A stretch of 16,057 nucleotides of DNA from Coemansia sp. RSA 1804 (Eukaryota > Kickxellomycota > Kickxellomycetes > Kickxellales > Kickxellaceae). The stretch spans positions 1-16,057 of the forward strand of contig JANBTH010000495.1 of assembly GCA_027578815.1 (NCBI GenBank), written 5' to 3'. The notes below the pieces were generated by a model. It was not told the origin of the DNA. It worked only from the letters and a program-made list of their open reading frames with translations, and did no database searches. This document shows positions 10,008-16,057 of this stretch, piece by piece. Every line of letters begins with the position of its first letter. Positions within the stretch are counted from its first letter, which is position 1. A program made the position numbers and the translations under genes.

Positions 10008-10424
10008 ATGATGCATATTGTAATGTGATAATTATACAATTATTAATTATGTTCATTTCGTTTGTGGACATAACGTGTACACCACTTGATGATGTTAGTC
10101 ATATGTTAAATTATTTCAAAAGTTGCTGCGGTATGTTTTGCTATGTATTTCAAACGAACGAATTTATTAAATTTTTTCGTATTCTAAACAGAAATGTTGG
10201 GAAATAAAGTCACAAGACTCGATTTCAATGGAAAAGAAGTCATATGTAAAGACATGGGCCATTCTTTGTGCATACATTTTTTCACCCATTGTCTTTTTTG
10301 CTTGTATGCAGTGTTGTTCATTCCATTTTTTGTCTCCTGAACTCGTTTTTCTCCATTAATTATTGCCGCATGCAAAAAATATAAAATATAAAATATACAA
10401 TCTCTCCTGCAGACGGTAGCATAA
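10008..10424. other. Intergenic: ABC transporter 3' UTR and cysteinyl-tRNA synthetase promoter
   Basis: AT-rich, with no supported gene. An AATAAA poly(A) candidate lies at 10203-10208. A TATA-like run made of repeated ATATAAA units spans 10380-10397, only 28 bases before the synthetase ATG. This is followed by a pyrimidine stretch ending CTGCAG that resembles a 3' splice site. Either a very short leader or a 5' UTR intron is possible. Confidence 0.45.
10203..10208 (+). terminator. Candidate poly(A) signal AATAAA for ABC transporter
   Basis: Exact AATAAA 196 bases after the transporter stop codon, in AT-rich DNA. Only the sequence and position support it. Confidence 0.35.
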
Positions 10425-12737
10425 ATGGCAAAGAAACAGCAGCTGCTTTCTCACGTACGCTATTCACTATCAAAGATGTTATTAAAGGGAAAAGGCAAGC
10501 CTGCCTTCCGATGGACGCAGCCAAAGTCGACGCATCCACAGACCGGACTGGTGGTATACAACTCAATCACAAAGTCAAAGGTGCCGTTTGTACCAAAGGA
10601 CGGCAAAAGGGTCAATTGGTATGGATGTGGGCCAACGGTGTACGACGCATCTCATATGGGTCATGCACGCAACTATATTACATTTGACATTATTCGTCGT
10701 ATAATGGAGGATTATCTGAACTATGACCTGAATGTGGTTATAAACATTACCGATATTGATGACAAGATTATTGTCCGTACGCGTCAGAAGCATCTGCTTC
10801 AAAAGTATCAGGAGCAACAGAATGTGTTATCAAAGCAAGCAGCTGAAGATGTAGAGTCCGCGTTCTTCAGCTTTGTCAAGGAAAAGCTTGGAGCGTTAAT
10901 TTCCAACGTCAGCGAGTGGAATGCCTTTGCTTTGAGCACAGGCAACGGGAAGGACCAGGCCTTTACCAAAGGCGACCCTAAGTTGACCATGTATTACTCG
11001 GCAGCAGAAGCAGCAGCCAGTGCAATCGAGACGGCGCATGAAAATGTTGCTGCAGGAAAGACAGGCAAGGAAGAGCTCGCTGCACTGTTAAGCGCGTCGG
11101 AGGATGTAGTGGCACTGTGGCTCGATAAAAAGCTTGGGTCGACAGTGACGGAACACCGAATCTTCCGTGATCTGGCAGCGTACTGGGAAAAGGACTTTTT
11201 CAAAGACATGGATGCGCTCAATGTGCGCCGTCCCAGCGTGCTGACGCGCGTGTCTGAGTTTGTGCCCGAGGTTGTGCGGTTTATACAGCGGATCATTGAC
11301 AACGGATACGCATACGAGTCCAAGGGTTCTGTCTTCTTTGACATTGCGTCCTTTGACGGCAAAAAGGGCCACTTTTATGCAAAGCTTGAACCGACTGCAA
11401 AGGACAACCTACGACGTCAGGAGGATGGCGAAGGGTCGCTCAGCGTGCATAGTCTTTCTAAACGCAACCAGAATGACTTTGTGCTGTGGAAGGCATCCAA
11501 GCCCGGAGAGCCAGCGTGGCCTAGTCCCTGGGGCTCTGGACGCCCAGGCTGGCACATCGAGTGCAGCGTGATGGCCAGCGAGATCCTAGGGCCACACGTA
11601 GACCTGCACACGGGTGGAATAGACCTTGCGTTTCCGCACCATGACGACGAGATGGCTCTGTCCGAGGCCGGTCTTGAGAACCACCAATGGGTCAACTACT
11701 TTCTGCACGCAGGGCATCTCCATATTGAAGGTAAAAAGATGTCAAAGTCGCTCAAGAACTTTATTACCATCAAGGATGCGCTGAAGAAGAACACGGCTCG
11801 CCAGATACGCATCCTGTTTCTGCTGTCACAGTGGGATTCAAGTCTCTACTATGTCAGCGGCTCTATGGATAACGCCATTGCTGTCGAACGCACATTTTCC
11901 AACTTTTTCACCAATGCAAGTGCATTGCTGCGCGAGTTCCGTCTTCGTCAGGAGGATTCAGATGGCACCCGTCGTTTCCAGGGGCCAGAGCTAAAGCTTA
12001 TGGAAGCGTTAAACGACACCAAGAGACGAGTGCACGAGGCCCTGTTGGACTCTTTTGACACGCCTAAAGCAATGCGTGTGCTGCAGGAGATCATTGCGCG
12101 CACAAACATCTATTTGCAGCGTGGACGCGCAAGTATTGATCCGCAGATTGTGGAGTCTGTTGCGCTCTATGTGACAAGGATTGTGCGTGTATTTGGGCTT
12201 GTCAATGACGGTGTTGGATCTTCTATTGGCTGGGGATTGGGATCTGTTGGCTCTGATGGCGGTGCGCGGGTTGATCGCGAGTCCATAGTTCTTCCGGTAG
12301 CCAATGTGCTCAGCAACTTTCGTGACGCAGTGCGCGACATTGCACTGGCCGGCGGCGACAAGAAGGCACTGCTGACTCTCTGCGACAAGGTCCGCGACCA
12401 GGATCTGCCTGATCTAGGAATCATTATTGACGACCATGGCGATGGGCGCGCGCTTGTCAAGTTTGCTGATCCCGAGGAGATAAAGCATGAGCGCAAGCAG
12501 CGCAAGGCAAAGGATAGAGAAGAGCGGCGGAGTCAGCTTCTGAAAGCCATGACCCCTCCAAAGGACATGTTCCGCACCCTTGAGATGTGCATGCTCTACT
12601 CTGCGTGGGACGAGAACGGACTGCCGACAAGGGACAACGAAGGCGAGCATCTGTCCAAGAGAAGGCTAAAAAGGCTTGCAAAAGAGCAAGAAGAACAGAG
12701 CAAACTACACAACGAATATCTAGCGTCACTTGGTTAG
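10425..12737 (+). CDS. CRS1: Cysteinyl-tRNA synthetase, eukaryotic type
   Basis: Charges tRNA-Cys with cysteine (class I synthetase, EC 6.1.1.16). The 770 residues compare well with the yeast enzyme (about 767). The HIGH box is HMGH (77-80) in GPTVYDASHMGHARNY, and KMSKS is at 438-442. All four zinc ligands of bacterial CysRS are present with the same spacing: Cys68 (YGCGP), Cys380 (HIECS), His405 and Glu409 (FPHHDDE). A charged insert of about 130 residues (about 120-250) follows the HIGH region, as in eukaryotic enzymes. The C-terminal tail is Lys/Arg/Glu-rich (about 685-765), typical of cytosolic forms. An in-frame TAA immediately precedes the ATG. Residues 1-58 contain no Asp or Glu and many Lys/Arg, and a second Met is at 18, so one gene may serve cytosol and mitochondria (inference). 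Confidence 0.95.
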   Translation: MAKKQQLLSHVRYSLSKMLLKGKGKPAFRWTQPKSTHPQTGLVVYNSITKSKVPFVPKDGKRVNWYGCGPTVYDASHMGHARNYITFDIIRRIMEDYLNYDLNVVINITDIDDKIIVRTRQKHLLQKYQEQQNVLSKQAAEDVESAFFSFVKEKLGALISNVSEWNAFALSTGNGKDQAFTKGDPKLTMYYSAAEAAASAIETAHENVAAGKTGKEELAALLSASEDVVALWLDKKLGSTVTEHRIFRDLAAYWEKDFFKDMDALNVRRPSVLTRVSEFVPEVVRFIQRIIDNGYAYESKGSVFFDIASFDGKKGHFYAKLEPTAKDNLRRQEDGEGSLSVHSLSKRNQNDFVLWKASKPGEPAWPSPWGSGRPGWHIECSVMASEILGPHVDLHTGGIDLAFPHHDDEMALSEAGLENHQWVNYFLHAGHLHIEGKKMSKSLKNFITIKDALKKNTARQIRILFLLSQWDSSLYYVSGSMDNAIAVERTFSNFFTNASALLREFRLRQEDSDGTRRFQGPELKLMEALNDTKRRVHEALLDSFDTPKAMRVLQEIIARTNIYLQRGRASIDPQIVESVALYVTRIVRVFGLVNDGVGSSIGWGLGSVGSDGGARVDRESIVLPVANVLSNFRDAVRDIALAGGDKKALLTLCDKVRDQDLPDLGIIIDDHGDGRALVKFADPEEIKHERKQRKAKDREERRSQLLKAMTPPKDMFRTLEMCMLYSAWDENGLPTRDNEGEHLSKRRLKRLAKEQEEQSKLHNEYLASLG

Positions 12738-12955
12738 TAAGCATACAGTTACTTAAAATAGTTTTTTACATGTTTTTGAGGAAAAGTTTAATATATTTAA
12801 CAGTACAGCAAGTGTAGGTGCTATCATGAACTTTAAAGAGCAAATATAAATAGGCAAGAAAATAAAAAACAATTTTAACAGAATCGTACAGACAGATGGA
12901 CGAACGGTCCAGCCAGTCATACAAAAGAAAAGAAAAAGAAACAGCAACCAGTTGA
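12738..12955. other. Convergent 3' intergenic region
   Basis: 218 bases between the stop codons of the synthetase (plus) and PDX1 (minus). It holds AATAAA on the plus strand at 12861-12866. On the minus strand it holds ATTAAA at 12792-12787. If both are used, the two transcripts overlap by about 75 bases or more. Confidence 0.4.
12861..12866 (+). terminator. Candidate poly(A) signal AATAAA for cysteinyl-tRNA synthetase
   Basis: Exact AATAAA 124 bases after the synthetase stop, followed by an A-rich stretch. Confidence 0.35.
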
Positions 12956-13891
12956 CTAGTAACCACGTCTTTCGAGCCGCTCAATGTCTGCCAGCGCATT
13001 GGTGTTAATTCCAACCATGGCATCTCCAAGATCCTCAGAGACCGTGGCGAGGATGTTGGCGTCCTTGTAGTTAGCAACAGCTTGAACGATGGCACTTGCG
13101 CGCTTGGCTGGGTTTGCGCTTTTAAAGATTCCAGAGCCGATAATAACGCCATCACAACCAAGCATCATCATCATGACCGCGTCAGCAGGAGTGGCTATAC
13201 CACCGGCAGCAAAGTTGGCGACGGGCAGATGACCCAGTCTGGCGGTTTCTCTTAGATGGTCAATGTTGACATTCAGCTCCTTGGCAAAGTTGTAGAGCTG
13301 GATGTGGTCAAGCGTCTGTGCATGGCGTATCTGGCCGTTAATCTTGCGCATGTGTTTGACCGCCTGGATAACATCACCAGTGCCGGCCTCGCCCTTTGTG
13401 CGGATTACAGCCGCGCCTTCAGATATGCGACGCAGCGCCTGGCTCAGATTACACGCGCCACACATAAAGGGCACTTTGTAGAGATGCTTTGCAATATGGT
13501 ATGTGTCGTCTGCGGGTGCAAGAACCTCGCTCTCATCGATGTAATCGGCTCCAATAGCCTCAATTAGCTTTGCCTCCACGAAATGGCCAATGCGCACAAT
13601 TGCTATGACAGGTATTGTGATTGCCTCAATGATATCTTTTATCAATCTTGGGTCGGACATTCGCGCAACGCCTCCGTCTCTGCGAATATCTGCCGGCACA
13701 CGCTCGATTGCAATAACAGCACACGCGCCAGCTTCCTCGGCAATCCGGGCCTGCTCAGGATTAACCACATCCATGATTACGCCGCCCTTGAGCATGGTTG
13801 CAAGCTTGGCCTTGACCTTGAGCTCCTCCAAATGCTCAACCGAGTCTGTCATCTCACCACTCAGATTGGTGAATGCGTAAAAGTCTGACAT
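12956..13891 (-). CDS. PDX1: PDX1/SNZ/PdxS-family protein lacking the first catalytic lysine
   Basis: The family is the synthase subunit of pyridoxal 5'-phosphate synthase. It joins ribose 5-phosphate, glyceraldehyde 3-phosphate and ammonia from the PdxT/SNO glutaminase, as a 12-subunit ring of (beta-alpha)8 barrels. The 311 residues match family length. Conserved features are MLKGGVIMDVVNPEQARIA (Asp41), RIGHFVEA, YIDESEVL, TKGEAGTG (Lys166), NFAAGGIATPADA and GSGIFKS. The residue that binds ribose 5-phosphate as a Schiff base (Lys81 in B. subtilis, in the motif PVMAK-A/V-RIGH) is Ile98 here (PVIAIVRIGH; codon ATT at 13600-13598). The second lysine, 68 residues later as in bacteria, is kept. 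The fold looks intact, so a non-catalytic, possibly regulatory or co-assembling subunit is likely. Start chosen at the Met with A at -3; a 32-codon upstream extension is hydrophobic and unlike the family. No PdxT gene is nearby. Confidence 0.93.
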   Translation of the reverse strand: MSDFYAFTNLSGEMTDSVEHLEELKVKAKLATMLKGGVIMDVVNPEQARIAEEAGACAVIAIERVPADIRRDGGVARMSDPRLIKDIIEAITIPVIAIVRIGHFVEAKLIEAIGADYIDESEVLAPADDTYHIAKHLYKVPFMCGACNLSQALRRISEGAAVIRTKGEAGTGDVIQAVKHMRKINGQIRHAQTLDHIQLYNFAKELNVNIDHLRETARLGHLPVANFAAGGIATPADAVMMMMLGCDGVIIGSGIFKSANPAKRASAIVQAVANYKDANILATVSEDLGDAMVGINTNALADIERLERRGY

Positions 13892-14380
13892 TTTCTGAAC
13901 AAACAAATAAAAAATTAATAATTCTAAAGAGTGGCGAATAAGAGAAAAATGAGACAAGGTAAAGAAAAAAGCCAGTCCATTGAACATGAATACGGCGTAG
14001 TATGGTGAGCTATATTTGCATCACATTGCCTTTATGCAAAAAGAATGAAGCCAGAGTCGACAATTTCTCAGCATCTCTTTCTCCAAAAGACGCAATTTCA
14101 AAATCCATATTCTCTATCTTTGAATTACAAGGCAACTAGCTGCAAAGAACGGGGACTACAACAAATAAGAAATGTGAGCAAGAAGAAGCAACGGATTTGC
14201 CCAGTCTTGCACTTTAATCTGCTACCAGCTAATACAACCAGTGAATTGTAATCAAGTTTTCTAGAAACTATTAATTCTAGGATTTTTGCACGCAATACAC
14301 ACACATTAATTGCGAATCTGTTTGATAGATGAAAAATGTAGAACTACGAATATCTAGTTAGAATAATTAAAAAAAGTGTG
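13892..14380. promoter_or_regulatory. Intergenic region upstream of PDX1
   Basis: AT-rich and without a supported gene. On the minus strand, GATGCAAATATAG (about 14009-14021) gives an AT-rich TATA-like word roughly 120 bases before the PDX1 ATG. An inverted pair CTAGAA / TTCTAG lies at 14261-14280, and TTCTAGAA at 14259-14266 fits a minimal heat-shock element. A 68-codon plus-strand ORF at 14045-14251 has no recognisable feature and was not called. Confidence 0.4.
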
Positions 14381-14567
14381 TTTGCGTTGTCTTATTTTCC
14401 GAATAATGCCAAAATACAAGCTAGAAAGCGCAAATTCCACTTTTATATTAATACGAATATAATAATTGCATCCATGTAAATTAGAAATTTCAATTAGAAA
14501 CAGGTATGCCATTGCAATAATACAATATAATATGCGTTAGCATGTTTTTAATATAATCTTTGGTTTG

Positions 14568-14575
14568 TATAAAAA
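14568..14575 (+). promoter_or_regulatory. TATA box of microprotein gene 1
   Basis: TATAAAAA lies 139 bases before the ATG of the 39-codon ORF, close to the 146 bases in the second copy. A start site about 30 bases downstream would give a leader of about 105 bases. Confidence 0.5.
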
Positions 14576-14706
14576 CTGCATGTCTTTTGCCATTGATTGA
14601 AATGGCATTTAGAATATTATTAACCTTCCCTCATATATTTCAATAAGCATTATCGCCGACTGCAACATCTACCAACAAGTGAGTGTATCAGAACAGCAAA
14701 GCCAAC

Positions 14707-14826
14707 ATGTCGTCTTCTTCTCAGACTCAGGCCCCGGTCTCAACTCCCAACGAGACGCGTCCAAGAATCCCGAGATACCCGCCATTTCGCCCGCAGTTTC
14801 CGCCCAACTTGCCAAACCCACCATGA
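14707..14826 (+). CDS. Proline-rich 39-residue microprotein, copy 1
   Basis: I do not recognise this family. The ORF encodes exactly 39 residues: it opens MSSSSQTQAPVS, has RPRIPRYPPFRPQF at 18-31 and ends in a Pro/Asn-rich tail. There is no Cys, no hydrophobic segment and no signal peptide; the protein is basic and probably disordered. Support for coding comes from the second copy 660 bases downstream, also 39 codons, sharing MSSSSQT, the RP-x-IPR motif and PPFRP, although the surrounding DNA has diverged. The ATG has A at -3, and an in-frame TGA lies 27 bases upstream, so this start is firm. An intron after or within the ORF is possible, because a splice-acceptor-like site occurs downstream in both copies. 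Function unknown; proline-rich motifs of this kind can bind SH3 or WW domains (inference only). Confidence 0.55.
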   Translation: MSSSSQTQAPVSTPNETRPRIPRYPPFRPQFPPNLPNPP

Positions 14827-15220
14827 CCTGTTAATAATTTAGTTTCTATTAGCACTTGGACAATTTGTGGTTGTATAAAGCCTTAGCACTTTTTCTCACA
14901 GAATCCAATGTGGGGGAATCCTGAGTGGCTGTCTCTAGTCATTACAGCTAATTCAATATATTCCATTTGTCACACAACATACCACCCCCCTTGAGAATGA
15001 AGCTTGCAAAGTCATAATTTACTGTATAATGCTGAAATGCAAGCAAGGAAGTGCAAGTACCACTTGCATAGAGAAATACAGTTAAATCCACCACTTCTGC
15101 TGTCAATTAGAAATTGAAATATAAAACATGTACACAGTTGCAATAATGTACTACACAGTATGTCTCATGTGTGCAATATGTCTATGTTCTTTTCCTCCAC
15201 ATCCAGTCATAACATTTGCA

Positions 15221-15228
15221 TATAAAAA
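15221..15228 (+). promoter_or_regulatory. TATA box of microprotein gene 2
   Basis: TATAAAAA lies 146 bases before the ATG of the second 39-codon ORF. No ATG occurs between this box and that start, so the microprotein ATG would be the first in the transcript. Confidence 0.5.
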
Positions 15229-15366
15229 GAGTTTCTTTACGCTGGTTTTGCAAAATAATAATTGACATTCCTCACATTCATTCCTGCCTCCATACGCATA
15301 TCAAATATCAATTGCAGCCGACTGACAACACCCACTAGTAATTGCACCAGCTCAGCTAGACTAGAC

Positions 15367-15486
15367 ATGTCATCATCCTCCCAAACCCCTGCCCAAACTG
15401 AAGCCTCTGGCTCGAATCCGAGGATTCGTCCAGGAATACCAAGGGATCTACCGCCAGTGAGCCCGCCATTCCGCCCAGTCAAATAA
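15367..15486 (+). CDS. Proline-rich 39-residue microprotein, copy 2
   Basis: Paralogue of the ORF at 14707 and of identical length. It opens MSSSSQTPAQTEASGS, then has NPRIRPGIPRDLPP (17-30) and ends SPPFRPVK. Shared elements are the Ser run with QT, RP-G/R-IPR and PPFRP; the spacing between the last two differs by a short insertion. There is no Cys or membrane segment. The reading frame stays open upstream for 35 codons, but without any ATG, so the conserved Met is the only sensible start. The ATG has G at -3. CAGTGAGC at about 15453 could act as a splice donor, but copy 1 has no equivalent. Function unknown. Confidence 0.55.
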   Translation: MSSSSQTPAQTEASGSNPRIRPGIPRDLPPVSPPFRPVK

Positions 15487-15829
15487 TCTAAAATACCATC
15501 GCCTCCATGATCCAGTGAAGCAAATGTCATCATGGTGGCCTTTTTTTTGCTGAGTATTTCTTAGGACATGTCTAATTGCGATTCCATTTGGGACTTGGAT
15601 AGCTCACGGGTATACGAAAACCCATGCCACTACCTCATATTCCTTACAGGGTCCAATTGGAGGGGGAGAGAAGGTCCGTATAGTAGTTGTTTCGCTAGCT
15701 GTCTTATGTTTTTTTGTTTATCTTTAGCAGAGTGAAGCAGAAATAAACCATATAAAAGCCCCAAGAAAAAAATTACCATAAAAAAAACTTTGTGCAAAAT
15801 CCATATATAAAAAACTCTTACTCTCACTC
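15487..15829. other. Intergenic between microprotein 2 and the RGG-protein 3' end
   Basis: The left half belongs to duplication copy 2 (to about 15667). The right half is A/T-rich and presumably holds the 3' UTR of the minus-strand RGG protein. No further gene is supported; ORFs on the minus strand here are shadows. Confidence 0.4.
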
Positions 15830-16057
15830 TCAATGATGGCTGCCGCCACGGTAGCTGCTGCCACGGTGTCCACCGCGGTATCCTCCACCACCGCCGCTGC
15901 CACGATACCCACCACCGCCCCGGCGATGGTTTCCCTGGCCACCGCTGCGGTGCCTGCTGTCGTAGCCAGCCGCTCCAGAACCGCCAGACACGGTCGGCGG
16001 TGCAATGGGCGTTGGCATAGGACGCCCGGCAAACGGACGGTACCCGACGGGACGAGG
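15830..16057 (-). CDS. C-terminal part of an RGG/glycine-rich protein, cut by window edge
   Basis: An open minus-strand frame of 75 codons enters from the right edge and ends at a TGA at 15832-15830. It reads PRPVGYRPFAGRPMPTP, then a short Pro/Ser/Gly spacer, then a Gly/Arg/Tyr-rich tail with repeated GGYRG and RGG units ending SYRGGSHH. Such RGG boxes bind RNA and are arginine-methylated in many nuclear and mRNP proteins. The family-defining part lies outside the window, so I cannot say whether this is an exonuclease, helicase, snoRNP or RRM protein. Internal Met at 16018 is probably not the true start, because the frame continues upstream without interruption. Confidence 0.75.
   Translation of the reverse strand, partial: PRPVGYRPFAGRPMPTPIAPPTVSGGSGAAGYDSRHRSGGQGNHRRGGGGYRGSGGGGGYRGGHRGSSYRGGSHH

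Larger units (their letters stand above)
14381..14917 (+). repeat. Diverged tandem duplication, copy 1
   Basis: Aligns with 15003-15667 in the same orientation. Shared blocks, in order: the left segment ending RTRCAAGC (14381-14440), AATTAGAAATT (14479), TTGCAATAAT (14512), TATAAAAA (14568), the segment CGCCGACTGCAAC before the ATG, the 39-codon ORF, and a downstream block with ACTTGGA and TCCAAT followed by a G run. Identity is patchy, so the duplication is old. There is no terminal repeat or transposase, which argues against a mobile element. Confidence 0.65.
15003..15667 (+). repeat. Diverged tandem duplication, copy 2
   Basis: Second unit of the duplication that starts at 14381. The order of blocks is the same as in copy 1: left segment (15003-15062), AATTAGAAATT (15105), TTGCAATAAT (15138), TATAAAAA (15221), GCCGACTGACAAC, the 39-codon ORF, and a downstream block with ACTTGGA and TCCAAT before a G run. 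It carries about 27 extra bases between the promoter words and the TATA box, and about 80-90 extra bases after the ORF (roughly 15487-15565). Confidence 0.65.

Noticed and set aside
13892..13987. 32-codon N-terminal extension of PDX1
   Set aside because: It is hydrophobic and Phe-rich, unlike any PdxS, would place a membrane helix on a soluble protein, and the inner ATG has a better context and the expected length.
14045..14251. 68-codon plus-strand ORF upstream of PDX1
   Set aside because: No recognisable domain, composition of random AT-rich DNA, no paralogue in the neighbouring duplication and no supporting promoter.
15262..15366. Longer 74-codon reading of microprotein 2
   Set aside because: It would start at TTG. 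Copy 1 has an in-frame stop in the matching region, so the conserved ATG at 15367 is preferred.
15409..15419. tRNA B-box-like GGCTCGAATCC
   Set aside because: Differs from the GGTTCGANNCC consensus, has no A box upstream and no cloverleaf, and lies inside the microprotein 2 coding sequence.
15237..15533. 98-codon minus-strand ORF over microprotein 2
   Set aside because: Antisense shadow of the duplicated unit; copy 1 shows no matching frame, and no domain is visible.
14381..15667. Mobile element as explanation for the duplicated units
   Set aside because: No terminal inverted or long terminal repeats, no target-site duplication and no transposase or reverse transcriptase motif; a simple old tandem duplication fits better.

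Overview
The window looks like nuclear DNA of a fungus, most likely an early-diverging (non-Dikarya) lineage. Genes are compact and nearly intron-free, intergenic DNA is AT-rich with TATA boxes, and protein families include a vacuolar-type ABCC transporter, a eukaryotic cytosolic-type cysteinyl-tRNA synthetase and an SNZ/PDX1 protein. A kinesin-12-type motor is also present; to my knowledge ascomycete and basidiomycete models lack this class. The exact lineage is an inference and I cannot name a species. No CRISPR, rRNA, tRNA or transposon was seen.

Layout. (1) Positions 1-1938, minus strand: a ubiquitin-specific protease (USP, family C19) whose C-terminal end runs off the left edge. (2) About 1 kb of promoter DNA shared with the divergent kinesin, carrying a perfect 14-bp palindrome around a Grainyhead/CP2-type site. 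(3) 2959-5019, plus: short kinesin-12-like motor. (4) 5397-10007, plus: full-length ABCC transporter with a 19-codon first exon and one 153-bp intron. (5) 10425-12737, plus: cysteinyl-tRNA synthetase. (6) 12956-13891, minus: PDX1/SNZ-type pyridoxal 5'-phosphate synthase subunit in which the first Schiff-base lysine is isoleucine. (7) 14381-15667: a diverged tandem duplication. Each copy holds a TATA box, two conserved promoter words and an ORF of exactly 39 codons for a proline-rich microprotein. (8) 15830-16057, minus: the RGG-rich C-terminal end of a protein entering from the right edge.

The larger genes are housekeeping functions (deubiquitination, microtubule motor, vacuolar export, translation, vitamin B6) and do not form an obvious pathway. 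The two most unusual items are the apparently non-catalytic PDX1 and the paired microprotein genes beside it.
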